A stretch of DNA of 64,000 nt from Armatimonadota bacterium (GTDB lineage: Bacteria; Armatimonadota; UBA5829). This document shows, piece by piece, positions 1 through 7,726 of the stretch. Numbering within the stretch: the stretch's first letter is position 1; the number at the start of each line of letters is the position of its first letter. The position numbers and the translations under genes are program-made. Under the pieces are notes generated by a model. The model searched no databases, was not told where the DNA came from, and was given only the letters and a program-made list of their open reading frames with translations. The stretch is from NCBI GenBank assembly GCA_023474015.1, contig JAMCYN010000027.1:1-64000 (forward strand). Reading direction: 5' to 3'.

Positions 1-100
1 CTGCCAAAGGATCATCCAGAAGGGCAAAACCCGGAGGCGTGATTGGAGCAACAAAGATCGCATGAAAGCACATCAAGGGGACATTTTCGCTCAGCAATAG
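1..100 (+). other. possible 3' end of a truncated mobile-element ORF
   Basis: A reading frame open from base 2 ends at TAG (98-100). Its short, Lys/Arg-rich product begins CQRIIQKGKTRRRDW and runs directly into the first GGGGACA-type repeat. It could be the tail of a transposase that starts outside the window. No conserved motif is visible, so this is weak. Confidence 0.2.
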
Positions 101-130
101 AGGGGACAGAATCGCTCGGCAATAACAGGG
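77..130. repeat. tandem GGGGACA-type repeats, likely insertion-sequence end remnant
   Basis: Two copies, about 25 bp apart, of a unit GGGGACAnnnTCGCTCnGCAATA are seen at 77 and 102, with a decayed third near 127. A near-identical tandem pair occurs at 24478-24529. Arrays of this form commonly sit at ends of integrase-type insertion sequences as transposase-binding sites. That assignment is inference. Confidence 0.5.
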
Positions 131-160
131 ATATTTTTGGTGGATTTGTGGGCTTACTAT

Positions 161-172
161 TGATGTGTTACA
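161..172 (+). repeat. left terminal inverted repeat of the IS481-type element
   Basis: TGATGTGTTACA is the exact reverse complement of bases 1176-1187. Similarity fades inward after about nine bases of the TGTGTTACA core. Confidence 0.8.
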
Positions 173-251
173 CATTACCAGGTTGCGGATAAGGGTTATC
201 TCTGGTATTGGTTATTTGGCAAAGATCAATACTAGGAGGTCCCTTACCCGC

Positions 252-350
252 ATGACTAGTATACGACAGATGGCCTACTTTCGTCAGCGTGTGATAAAGC
301 ACGCGATCAAGACAGGCAACATAAGCTCTACGGCTGAGTTCATAAAGTGA
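252..350 (+). CDS. N-terminal part of IS481-type transposase (frame 1)
   Basis: A 32-residue frame starts at ATG 252, 12 bases after AGGAGG (234-239), and ends at TGA 348-350. Its last residues, STAEFIK, read naturally into the SRQSVHRW of the next frame, where IS481 transposases carry the recognition helix of their N-terminal helix-turn-helix. The two frames overlap by four bases in the -1 direction at ATAAAGTGA. Either a one-base lesion has split the gene, or a -1 ribosomal frameshift joins the parts. An upstream ATG (165) lies within the terminal repeat and has no ribosome site. Confidence 0.6.
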   Translation: MTSIRQMAYFRQRVIKHAIKTGNISSTAEFIK

Positions 351-1180
351 GTCGGCAGAGCGTGCACCGGTGGATATCTTGCTGGGATGGGACTTTGGAG
401 AGCGTGATGGATCGCTCACATCGTCCACAGCGACATCCATCTCAGCAAACACAGAAGGAGATTGATCTGGTTCTCAAGGTTCAGCGTCACAACAAGCGAC
501 TGGGGCTCGTATGCCTGTGGGTCCACCTGACGATGAACTTCGGTTATGAACGGACCCTGACGGCGCTCTACAAGCTGCTGAGACGTGAGGGCGTGTTGGC
601 AGCTCCCAAGAAGCACAGGAGGCGCAAATCCAAGCCTTACGAGCCGATTCTTGTGCCTGGAGAGCGATTCCAAGTCGACGTAAAGTATGTGCCAAAGCAG
701 TGTCTAGTGGGGAATCTTTCCGGTAGGAAGTTCTACCAGTATACCGCAATCGACGAGTGCACTCGATGGAGGTATGTTGCCGTCTTCGACGAGCTTTCCA
801 CCCACAACTCGGTGGAGTTCCTCTATCAGCTACTGGAGCGTTTCCCGTTCATGATCGGCTGTATCCAGACTGACAACGGTGCTGAGTTTACCAGTCGATA
901 TACCGGTTCCAATCATCCCTCGCCATTCGAGGCGGAACTGGCCACATTCGGCATTCGACACAAGCTAATCGCGCCAGCAACGCCCAGGCACAACGGTAAG
1001 GTAGAGCGCAGCCGCCGATCCGACCAAGAGAGATTCTACGACGGCAACAAGTTCTTCAGCATCAAATACCTAAAAGAGCAAATGAACCGATACCTCAGGG
1101 CATCCAACCGCCGACCGCTGATGGCCCACGGATGGAAATCAGCACAGCAAATGCTAGAAAACTACCAGCATGTGCTGTAA
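347..1180 (+). CDS. IS481-type transposase, DDE catalytic part
   Basis: This 277-residue frame opens with the end of a helix-turn-helix (SRQSVHRW), then has a linker and an rve-type integrase core. The DDE triad can be placed: Asp in FQVDVKYV, Asp in QTDNGAEF, and Glu in HNGKVERS, followed by the IS481 signature DQERFY. It would catalyse cut-and-join of the element ends. The GTG at 347 overlaps the stop of the upstream fragment, so the full-length enzyme (about 309 residues) needs a frameshift. The stop lies within the right inverted repeat. If the frames are not joined, the protein lacks most of its DNA-binding domain and is probably inactive. Confidence 0.82.
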   Translation: MSRQSVHRWISCWDGTLESVMDRSHRPQRHPSQQTQKEIDLVLKVQRHNKRLGLVCLWVHLTMNFGYERTLTALYKLLRREGVLAAPKKHRRRKSKPYEPILVPGERFQVDVKYVPKQCLVGNLSGRKFYQYTAIDECTRWRYVAVFDELSTHNSVEFLYQLLERFPFMIGCIQTDNGAEFTSRYTGSNHPSPFEAELATFGIRHKLIAPATPRHNGKVERSRRSDQERFYDGNKFFSIKYLKEQMNRYLRASNRRPLMAHGWKSAQQMLENYQHVL

Positions 1181-1187
1181 CACATCA
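1176..1187 (-). repeat. right terminal inverted repeat of the IS481-type element
   Basis: TGTAACACATCA is the perfect inverted partner of 161-172. It contains the TAA stop of the transposase. Confidence 0.8.
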
Positions 1188-1418
1188 TTGACAAGTGTAC
1201 AGCTAGCGGCCAGGGCGAACGCATCTAATCTGTATTACCCTACCAAAAGGGCACAAACCCAGCATCCTGAGTATCCTGAGCTTGTCTAAGGGTCGAAGGG
1301 TGCGGCCGGTTTTGATCGAAGGCTTCAACTATAGCCATCGCATACTTCGACGGAGCTCAGCATGCTTACCTTTGTGCTCAATCACACGTGTCACGAATTA
1401 AGATGCGTTAGCCTTGAG
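1188..1418. other. intergenic gap with a degenerate CCTGAGCTTGTC repeat
   Basis: No gene is visible. Bases near 1265-1300 hold CCTGAGCTTGTCTAAGGG followed by TCGAAGGG, a form of a repeat widespread in bacterial intergenic DNA. A related string, GAGCCTGTCGAAGGG, lies inside a coding region near 30463. Confidence 0.4.
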
Positions 1419-2504
1419 CTAGCGGCCGGCTGGGACCGCGTCCTCCATCATCGCGTTGAATTCCTTCGGGTTCGTCGCAATCGCCATGGCTTCCTTCCTG
1501 TCGACAAGGCCCTTCTTGACGAGAGCCGCCAGGTATTGGTCGAGTGTCATCATCCCCTGCTTCGCACCGGTCTGGACGATAGAGGTGATCTGGAATGTCT
1601 TGGACTCGCGGATCAGGTTTCGGACAGCCGGGGTGTTTACAAGCGTCTCAAACGCGGCTATACGGCCCTTGCCGTCCGCTCGCCTCAACAGGTTCTGGGA
1701 AACAACGCCCACGAGGTTGTTCGCGAGCTGCTGCCTGACCTGCGACTGCTGATACGTCGGAAAAACGTCGACGACGCGGTCTATGGTCTGCACGGCGTCC
1801 GGGGTGTGCAGCGTCGCAAACACAAGATGGCCCGTTTCAGCCGCCGTAATCGCGAGATGGATGGTTTCGAGGTCTCTCATTTCACCGACCAGGATCACGT
1901 CCGGGTCCTGCCTGAGAACGTATTTCAAGGCGTTATTGAACGAGAGGGTGTCGGTGCCGAGCTCGCGCTGGTTAATGAGCGAGTTCTTGCACTCGTGCAC
2001 GAACTCGACGGGGTCCTCGACGGTCATTATATGCTCGACTCGATTAACGTTGATATGATCGACCATCGCAGCGAGGGTGGTCGATTTTCCCGAGCCGGTC
2101 GGCCCTGTCACCAGTACCATGCCCCTGGGCCTCTCACAGAAATAGCGGCACACCGGCGGCAGGTTGATCTCGTCCATAGTCTGCACCTTGGACGGGATGA
2201 CCCTCATCACTACCCCGATGACAGAGCGCTGCTGCATGATATTCGTACGGAATCGGGCCAGCCCGGGTATCTCATACGCAAGGTCCATCTCAAGCTCTTT
2301 TTCGAAGCGCTTCTGCTGGGCCTCATTCATAATGGCATAGGCGGCAGCGCGTGTGTCCTCGGCCGTCAGCACGGGGAACTGCTTGCGCGCCTCGAGTTCG
2401 CCGTAGACCCGGATCAGGGGATGGTTATCGGCCTTCAAGTGGAGGTCCGAACCATCCATCTTGCACGTAAGCTCCAGTAGCTGGTTGACGTATTCGATGT
2501 TCAT
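1419..2504 (-). CDS. pilT: type IV pilus retraction ATPase PilT, copy 1
   Basis: This 361-residue secretion-superfamily ATPase would power depolymerisation of type IV pili from the cytoplasmic side of the inner membrane. An N-terminal PAS-like domain (about 1-105) precedes the RecA-type core. Walker A GPTGSGKS is at 134-141, the Asp box (VEDPVEF) near 162-168, Walker B (DPDVILVGEMRD) at 200-211, and the His box (TGHLVFATLHT) at 224-234. The C-terminal retraction motif is present as AVRNLIRE (293-300). Its ATG directly abuts the TAG of the upstream pilT copy, so the two are co-transcribed and probably translationally coupled. No PilB assembly ATPase is in the window. Confidence 0.95.
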   Translation of the reverse strand: MNIEYVNQLLELTCKMDGSDLHLKADNHPLIRVYGELEARKQFPVLTAEDTRAAAYAIMNEAQQKRFEKELEMDLAYEIPGLARFRTNIMQQRSVIGVVMRVIPSKVQTMDEINLPPVCRYFCERPRGMVLVTGPTGSGKSTTLAAMVDHINVNRVEHIMTVEDPVEFVHECKNSLINQRELGTDTLSFNNALKYVLRQDPDVILVGEMRDLETIHLAITAAETGHLVFATLHTPDAVQTIDRVVDVFPTYQQSQVRQQLANNLVGVVSQNLLRRADGKGRIAAFETLVNTPAVRNLIRESKTFQITSIVQTGAKQGMMTLDQYLAALVKKGLVDRKEAMAIATNPKEFNAMMEDAVPAGR

Positions 2505-3581
2505 CTACTTCACCCCCGCCGGCTGCATCGCCTTGGCCGCCATCCGCTCGAGCTCGCGCGGGTTGGATGACTTGGATATGGCGTCCTCGTATTTGACCAG
2601 CCGCTTCTTCAAGAGGCCGAGCAGATACTGATCCAGCGAGATCATACCGTGCTCGCCGCCGGCCTGGATGTCCGAGTAGAGCTGGTGGGTCTTGCCCTCG
2701 CGGATCAGCGACCTGATCGCCGGCGTCGCCGTCATGACCTCGAAAGCCGCGATTCGTCCGCCCTGGGAATCGATCCTGGGCAGAAGCTGCTGGGAAATGA
2801 CGGCCTGAATCGTGACCGAAAGCTGCATCCTGATCTGGCTCTGCTGCTCGGGGGGGAAAACGTCGATGACGCGGTCGATGGTCTGCGGGGCGTCGGTGGT
2901 GTGCAGCGTGCCGAAGACGAGGTGGCCGGTTTCCGCCGACGTGATAGCGAGCGAGATCGTCTCGAGGTCTCGCAGCTCACCGACCAGGATCACGTCCGGG
3001 TCCTGCCTGAGGACATGCTTCAATGCGTCCGCGAACGAGTGGGTATCGAGCTCGATTTCGCGCTGGTTCACTGCGCAGAGCTTGTCCTGGTGCACGAACT
3101 CGATCGGGTCTTCGACAGTTATGATATGCTCGCGCTTGTGCATATTGATGTGGTTGATCATGGCGGCAAGGCTGGTCGACTTGCCGGAGCCGGTCGGTCC
3201 CGTCACCAGCACCAGCCCGCGCGGCTTCATGCATATCTGCTTGGTAACCTGCGGGAGCATAAGTTCGTCGATGGTCTTGATCTTTATCGGAATCTGTCGC
3301 AGGACCGCGCCCATGTGGCCCCTCTGTTGGAAGCAATTTACGCGGAACCGCGCCAGGCCCTTGATCTCGTAGGAGAGGTCGAGTTCCATGAACTCCTCAA
3401 GACGCTTGCGCCGCTCTTGACTGAGGATCGGGTATACGATGTCCTCCACCCTCTCGATCTTGGCGAACTCGGTGCGCGTGAGCTTGCCGTGGATTCTGAA
3501 TATCGGCGGCTCACCGTATCTTAAGTGCAGGTCCGAGCCCTCCCTCGCGACCAATTGTGTAAGCAATTCATCCAGAAGCAA
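2505..3581 (-). CDS. pilT: type IV pilus retraction ATPase PilT, copy 2
   Basis: A second PilT of about 358 residues. I place the start at TTG 3581, a few bases after AGAGGTGAT, because residues LLDELLTQLVAREGSDLHL then align with the normal PilT N-terminus. The longer open frame reaching 3683 would translate repeat DNA. Walker A GPTGSGKS is near 128-135, Walker B (DPDVILVGELRD) near 194-205, a His box (TGHLVFGTLHT) follows, and the retraction motif reads AIRSLIRE. It is clearly related to copy 1 but diverged, so the duplication is old. Its stop abuts the start of copy 1 with no gap. Confidence 0.93.
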   Translation of the reverse strand: MLLDELLTQLVAREGSDLHLRYGEPPIFRIHGKLTRTEFAKIERVEDIVYPILSQERRKRLEEFMELDLSYEIKGLARFRVNCFQQRGHMGAVLRQIPIKIKTIDELMLPQVTKQICMKPRGLVLVTGPTGSGKSTSLAAMINHINMHKREHIITVEDPIEFVHQDKLCAVNQREIELDTHSFADALKHVLRQDPDVILVGELRDLETISLAITSAETGHLVFGTLHTTDAPQTIDRVIDVFPPEQQSQIRMQLSVTIQAVISQQLLPRIDSQGGRIAAFEVMTATPAIRSLIREGKTHQLYSDIQAGGEHGMISLDQYLLGLLKKRLVKYEDAISKSSNPRELERMAAKAMQPAGVK

Positions 3582-3654
3582 AGTGCGATCACCTCTTAAA
3601 GTTCGGCAGTCCGATTGTCCGGGTGTCCGGCGGTCGGGATTCGGATCCGCTGGT

Positions 3655-3860
3655 CTGGAATCCGGGTGCTGCCCATCTAACACGCGGCGCTTGGTCTTCG
3701 AACGAAGCCATAAGTTTTGTCATTCTGAGCCGAGGGCGAAGAATCTGCTTTGAAACCTTCTTGGCAATTCATGCCTTCAGTTCAAAGCAGATGCTTCGCT
3801 TCACTCAGCATGACAAGATTACAACGTTCGCGCTACAATCCGGCACGGCATCATGCTATA
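3655..3860. repeat. palindromic intergenic repeat, family A copy 1
   Basis: About 200 bp near-identical in order to 45295-45495: CTGCCCATC, GGCGCTTGGT, a CATTCTGAGCCGA block, then GAATCTGCTTTGAA and its inverted partner TTCAAAGCAGATGCTTCG, then CAGCATGACAAGATTACA. It could form a long hairpin. It carries no credible gene and fills most of the pilT2-pilT3 gap. Partial relatives lie at 11368-11476 and 39446-39500. It resembles a non-autonomous MITE or REP-type element. Confidence 0.75.
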
Positions 3861-3944
3861 CATGCTATATATGAGCAGCACAGGAATCTGTAATACGTTG
3901 TGCGTTTCCGGACTCCCGGACATCCGGACTCTCGGACTTCCCTT

Positions 3945-5006
3945 CTACTGCCTTCTGAGCATCTGCCTGAGTTCGGTGAGGTTCCCCGCGTTCATCAGGG
4001 CCTCTTCCTCGGTAATTATCCCCGCCTTGGAATATTTCCCCAGGCACTGGTTCATGGTCTGCATGCCCCAGTATTCGCCCTCGGAGATGGCCTGGTAAAT
4101 CTGGCTCGATCTGCCCTCTTCGAGCATCTTGCTGATGGTCGGATTGGCGATCATAATCTCTACCGCCGCCACACGCCCGCTGTTATCCGCCTTCGGAACC
4201 AGCTTCTGCGAGACGACCCCCTTCAGCGCCACCGACAGTCTCGTGCACACCTGTGGCTTATCGTGCGGGGGAAACATGTTCATGATTCGGTCGAGAGTCT
4301 CGGCAGCGCTGCAAGTGTGGACCGTGGAGAAAACCAAATGGCCGGTCTCCGACGCCGCCAGGGCGACGTTCATGGTTTCCACGTCGCGCATCTCGCCGAT
4401 CAGTATCACGTCCGGGCTCTGGCGGACCGCATACTTGAGTGCGTCGGTGAAGGAATCGGTGTCGATACCGATCTCGCGCTGGCTCACAATCGCTTTCTTG
4501 TCCAAGTGAACGAACTCTATCGGGTCCTCGATGGTGACTATGTTGCACCGGCGAGTAGAGTTGATAACATCGATCAAGGCCGCGAGCGTGGTGGACTTGC
4601 CGCAGCCGGTCGGCCCCGTCACAAGCACCAGTCCCTGCCGCTGCGTGGCGAGCGTACCGAGGCTCTCCGGCATTCCGAGTTCCTGGAGGGAATAGATCTC
4701 CAGCGGAATGACCCTGAGGACCAGCCCGATCGAGCCGCGCTGTTTGTAGACGTTCGCCCTGAACCTGGCAATGCCTTCAATCGTGAACGCGAGATCGAGC
4801 TCGTGCCTTCGCTCGAACCGGCCTATCTGTTCGTGCGTCATGATGCTGTAGGCCAGGGTCTCCATATCCTCAATCGTGAGATTCGGGTAGCTGTCGACAT
4901 TTGAGACCGTGCCGTTAAGGCGCATCATCGGCGGCGCATCAACCTTCAGGAATATATCCGATGCTCTTACTTGCGCGGCCTTTGCCGCTATCTCTTTAAG
5001 CTCCAT
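3945..5006 (-). CDS. PilT/PilU-family pilus ATPase, copy 3
   Basis: This 353-residue member of the same family has Walker A GPTGCGKS (131-138), an Asp box (IEDPIEFVH), Walker B (SPDVILIGEMRD) and a His box (TGHLVFSTVHT). Where PilT carries its AIRNLIRE retraction motif, this copy reads PTISKMLEEG, so that element has largely been lost. PilU-type accessory ATPases are also diverged there, so a helper or regulatory role is plausible. Its ATG overlaps the end of the upstream membrane-protein gene by 11 bases, indicating a shared operon. It is separated from the other two pilT genes by the family A repeat. Confidence 0.9.
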   Translation of the reverse strand: MELKEIAAKAAQVRASDIFLKVDAPPMMRLNGTVSNVDSYPNLTIEDMETLAYSIMTHEQIGRFERRHELDLAFTIEGIARFRANVYKQRGSIGLVLRVIPLEIYSLQELGMPESLGTLATQRQGLVLVTGPTGCGKSTTLAALIDVINSTRRCNIVTIEDPIEFVHLDKKAIVSQREIGIDTDSFTDALKYAVRQSPDVILIGEMRDVETMNVALAASETGHLVFSTVHTCSAAETLDRIMNMFPPHDKPQVCTRLSVALKGVVSQKLVPKADNSGRVAAVEIMIANPTISKMLEEGRSSQIYQAISEGEYWGMQTMNQCLGKYSKAGIITEEEALMNAGNLTELRQMLRRQ

Positions 5007-5760
5007 TTGAGTCTCCTCGCCGGTCGGATCTCCGGCTCCGCGAGATACAGGCGACCAGGAAGTAAGCCACCACCGCGCCGATCAGAGCGAAACCAATTAC
5101 AAGCATCACGCGTGCCCCCACTGGCGTCGATTCACGCGGCGCGGCTACATGCTCGACCTCGGGTCTGAGCGGCAGCTTGAGGCGGGTGAAGTCCTTGTCC
5201 TTCACCCGGACCCTGTATACATACGAGTTCCCGGTCTGGCTCATCGCTATTTTAACATATCGATTCTCAAAATCCCTCAACCCGCGAAAGCCGAACCTTG
5301 AGTCGTATACCAGGTAGTTGACCTGAATCGAGCCGAACCTCTTTAGGGCCGCGATGAACGGCTCCAACGCCAGCAGCCCTTCCTGCGGCTTCACTATGCC
5401 TGGGGTCTTGAACATCACGGCGGTCGTCGGCTTGGCGCCGGGCCTGTTGACGGACTTTGTCGTAACCTCGACGTTCCGCACCATCCAGCCGGTGTCGCGC
5501 GCGAGGGCGGCGACATCGTTCTTGGCGTCCTGGTCTGGAATAGCGGAGGTGTAGTTGATGGAGACCTGATCAAATGGGCCCAGCCCGTTCAAGACCAGCA
5601 CCAGCACGTCGGGAGAGGCGGTTGATTTGTCATTGGGCGCGGCGCACACAGTGCCGGCAACGACCAGAACAGCAGCAACCGCGAGAAGTGCACGCAGTGA
5701 ACTAGAGCCTCGTCCGCAAGGCGGGCTATATCTGTTGAGGATGCCGGGCAGATAGACCAA
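4996..5760 (-). CDS. secreted, C-terminally membrane-anchored protein of unknown function
   Basis: The 254-residue product has a signal-type hydrophobic segment (about residues 23-41, ending VCAA), a hydrophilic domain of roughly 170 residues, and a C-terminal membrane helix (near 220-240) followed by a short Arg-rich cytoplasmic tail. The exported domain therefore faces the periplasm, held to the inner membrane. I recognise no family. It overlaps the start of the third pilus ATPase by 11 bases, so a link to pilus function is plausible but only contextual. The gene begins about 30 bases downstream of tRNA-Ala and may share its transcript. Confidence 0.75.
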   Translation of the reverse strand: MVYLPGILNRYSPPCGRGSSSLRALLAVAAVLVVAGTVCAAPNDKSTASPDVLVLVLNGLGPFDQVSINYTSAIPDQDAKNDVAALARDTGWMVRNVEVTTKSVNRPGAKPTTAVMFKTPGIVKPQEGLLALEPFIAALKRFGSIQVNYLVYDSRFGFRGLRDFENRYVKIAMSQTGNSYVYRVRVKDKDFTRLKLPLRPEVEHVAAPRESTPVGARVMLVIGFALIGAVVAYFLVACISRSRRSDRRGDSNGA

Positions 5761-5792
5761 TTGTATCGCCTGCAGGTGGAATATGTAGAAGA

Positions 5793-5868
5793 TGGTGGAG
5801 CTGAGGGGACTCGAACCCCTGACATCTACACTGCCAGTGTAGTGTTCTCCCAGCTGAACTACAGCCCC
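5793..5868 (-). tRNA. tRNA-Ala (anticodon GGC), CCA encoded
   Basis: The reverse complement folds as a full cloverleaf of 76 bases: acceptor GGGGCTG/CAGCTCC, anticodon stem CTACA/TGTAG with loop CTGGCAG (anticodon GGC), T arm AGGGG-TTCGAGT-CCCCT, discriminator A and encoded CCA. It decodes GCC and GCU alanine codons. Confidence 0.95.
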
Positions 5869-5889
5869 ACACTGTTATCGAACGCAGGC

Positions 5890-5919
5890 ATTATACCACG
5901 GTTTGGGGAATGTTGGCAA
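5890..5919 (-). promoter_or_regulatory. sigma-70-type promoter of tRNA-Ala
   Basis: On the minus strand a -35 TTGCCA (5919-5914), an 18-bp spacer and a perfect -10 TATAAT (5895-5890) lie about 20 bases upstream of the tRNA 5' end. Confidence 0.65.
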
Positions 5920-5936
5920 TAGACTTTCAGTAATGT

Positions 5937-6335
5937 CTATCCGATCAGTTTGAGCCCCCGGTCCTCGAAATGTTTGTCATAGACAAATACGGATTCCAGC
6001 CCCAGCCTGTCAATGATTTCGAATCCCACACAGTCAACCAGGCTCGGACCACGCCTGCCGCCCGCCATCATGGAACCCACCGCCAGCCTATGCACAGATG
6101 CATCGACCCATTCCAAATCGACCACCGCCAGAATATCATGCTGGAACAGCCTAACCGCCGACAGGCCAAACCTGCGGCGCAGCACGGCGATGGCCTCCAC
6201 CACCGTATAGTTGGAAGTAATGATCGCCGAGCCGGACTCTACAATTTCGACCCAAGCTGATTTGGCTTTCCCGTGGTTCGGGTCGTCTGAATCAAGCACC
6301 GCGAGAAATGCGGAGGTGTCGACATATACACTCAT
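5937..6335 (-). CDS. vapC: PIN-domain ribonuclease toxin, VapC family
   Basis: A 132-residue PIN domain. The N-terminal acidic residue is in YVDTSAFLAVLD (Asp6), the conserved Glu in VVEAIAVL, and further acidic residues lie in SLVDCVGFEI and YDKHF, the usual metal-binding set. Such proteins cleave RNA in a Mg-dependent way and are held inactive by the antitoxin encoded just upstream. The start codon overlaps the antitoxin stop (ATGA), the typical coupled order of antitoxin then toxin. The length is normal for VapC. Confidence 0.85.
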   Translation of the reverse strand: MSVYVDTSAFLAVLDSDDPNHGKAKSAWVEIVESGSAIITSNYTVVEAIAVLRRRFGLSAVRLFQHDILAVVDLEWVDASVHRLAVGSMMAGGRRGPSLVDCVGFEIIDRLGLESVFVYDKHFEDRGLKLIG

Positions 6336-6580
6336 TCCGCGAAAGCCTCCGCCGCATACTCATCATGCCGAGCGGACAGGTCACCAGTGCCTGAATGAAG
6401 CGCGCCCGCCGCCGCGATAGCCTTGCGCCTCAGCACCGCGTCATCCGACACGCGCTCAGCCACCAGCATCTTCTCGACCGATTTTCGTATTAGCGCGGCT
6501 CGCGAAACACCCCGCTTTGCCGCCAGCGCGGCAAGCCTTCTAGCCTGCTCTTCCGTCAGTTGTATCTGTGTTCTTACCAT
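6332..6580 (-). CDS. vapB: ribbon-helix-helix antitoxin, VapB-like
   Basis: The 82-residue product starts at ATG 6580, six bases after GGAGG. Residues 1-45 (MVRTQIQLTEEQARRL, then VSRAALIRKSVEKML) form a ribbon-helix-helix DNA-binding domain. The Ala-rich, acidic C-terminus would wrap the PIN toxin. The complex normally represses its own promoter. The last four bases overlap the toxin start. A longer in-frame extension to 6682 lacks a ribosome site and I reject it. Confidence 0.8.
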   Translation of the reverse strand: MVRTQIQLTEEQARRLAALAAKRGVSRAALIRKSVEKMLVAERVSDDAVLRRKAIAAAGALHSGTGDLSARHDEYAAEAFAE

Positions 6581-6725
6581 TGTGGGCCTCCATATGATTA
6601 CATGATACCACAATCTGTCGGCATTGCACCTGCTTGATGCATCCGGCCAGCTTCCAAAACCGCGAAAAGCCCCCGGGTACATCCCCGGAGGCCTTCAATC
6701 ACAGTTTGTTATGGCGCCCCACAAC

Positions 6726-7322
6726 CTACTTGAACCAATACCACTGCTCCAGCCTGTCAATCCTGAAGTAAATGGCTATCAGCGCCACGATCACACCCAG
6801 CGCCACGATCTGCTCGTGGTTGGCGCATACTTGCGACCAGGCCGCTCGCCGGTTCTCCGACTTGGAATACGGCTTCAGCCTCGGCAGCCACCTGCGGACT
6901 TCCCCGCAGTAGTGCTGGTAGTCCGGCGCGAATATCTCGGAGAGCCTGCGCTCTTCGCGGCGAACCCTCAGCGGCCCGTAGATCGCATAAAGCACCACGT
7001 AGGTGATGATGAGACAGGGGCTCCACGTCATTATGAATATCCCCAGCCCCACGAAGAACCTCCCGAAATACATCGGGTTGCGGACGTGGGAATATGGGCC
7101 GGAAATTGTGAAGCGAGTGTCCTTGTGAAGATGGGATGTAGCCCACATCTGGATCAGCTCGCCCAGCAGCGCAACCGGCGCCCCGTACCAGAACGCCTTC
7201 TCTATATGAATGAACCCCAATATCCCGACAAACGCCACCGCCATCAGCGGCACGCGCCACCAGGTTATGGTGCGATGAACTCTATCTTCAAGCGTTTCTC
7301 CGCGCGCGGTATCCACGGACAA
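6726..7322 (-). CDS. isoprenylcysteine carboxyl methyltransferase-like membrane protein
   Basis: A 198-residue integral membrane protein with four to five hydrophobic helices. The signature GPYSHVRNPMYFGRFFVGLG (about residues 74-93), followed by a Glu-Glu-Arg element (RREERRLSEIF) and a Tyr-rich cytoplasmic segment, matches the ICMT/PEMT-type methyltransferase fold that uses S-adenosylmethionine at the membrane face. The bacterial substrate is unknown, possibly a lipid or prenyl compound. Start TTG 7322 lies shortly after GGAGGTGTG. It is a single-gene unit downstream of a TTAGAAGTTAG-type repeat. Confidence 0.8.
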   Translation of the reverse strand: MSVDTARGETLEDRVHRTITWWRVPLMAVAFVGILGFIHIEKAFWYGAPVALLGELIQMWATSHLHKDTRFTISGPYSHVRNPMYFGRFFVGLGIFIMTWSPCLIITYVVLYAIYGPLRVRREERRLSEIFAPDYQHYCGEVRRWLPRLKPYSKSENRRAAWSQVCANHEQIVALGVIVALIAIYFRIDRLEQWYWFK

Positions 7323-7726
7323 GACACACCTCCGATCTAGAAATTAGAGGTTAGAAGTTAGATCGGACCCAGCGGCCTGGACAGCAAACTCCCACCCATT
7401 ACCCTGTCCCTTCGAGACAGTGAATGAGTGAAGTCTACCATATCCGCCCCCGACGGTCAAGGCGAAAAAATACTCCAAAAACTAGTAATCATGACTATTG
7501 ACTTTTGCCTCGGCAACGTGCTAACTTACTGCGGATGTACGAACCAGGATGCATCCGAGGAAGGCAACGTGACCGTGTCTGCCGATGTTCGACGGACAGC
7601 CCATACATTCTGTGCAAGGGCCCTCGGTCGTAAGACCGCTCTCCTTTTCGCGCCGCAAACAACCACAGCCATAACCTCAATGTTAGCAAACGCCTCGCCT
7701 GAAGAGTTCGCAAGGAGTAACGCACG
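7323..7726. other. 404-bp gap with satellite repeat and possible promoter
   Basis: Bases 7338-7364 contain the ATTAGAGGTTAGAAGTTAG satellite seen at five places in the window. A possible rightward promoter reads TTGACT (7498-7503), 18 bp, TAACTT (7522-7527), which would leave a leader of almost 200 bases before the STAS-kinase gene. A 100-codon frame at 7428-7730 overlaps that gene, has no recognisable motif and is probably not coding. Confidence 0.4.

Larger units (their letters stand above)
161..1187 (+). mobile_element. IS481-type insertion sequence, about 1.03 kb
   Basis: The element is bounded by perfect 12-bp inverted repeats, TGATGTGTTACA (161-172) and TGTAACACATCA (1176-1187), and encloses one transposase split over two overlapping frames. 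IS481 elements are about 1 kb with one DDE transposase and ends beginning TGT, which fits. The transposase stop codon lies inside the right repeat. I do not see an obvious target-site duplication. Confidence 0.82.

Noticed and set aside
1362..2480. Long frame antisense to pilT (372 codons), with similar ones opposite the other pilT copies
   Set aside because: It mirrors the codon structure of a clear PilT on the other strand and carries no family motif or ribosome site.
6624..7340. 239-codon rightward frame over the ICMT-like gene
   Set aside because: Pro/Arg/His-rich shadow of a well-supported leftward membrane protein.
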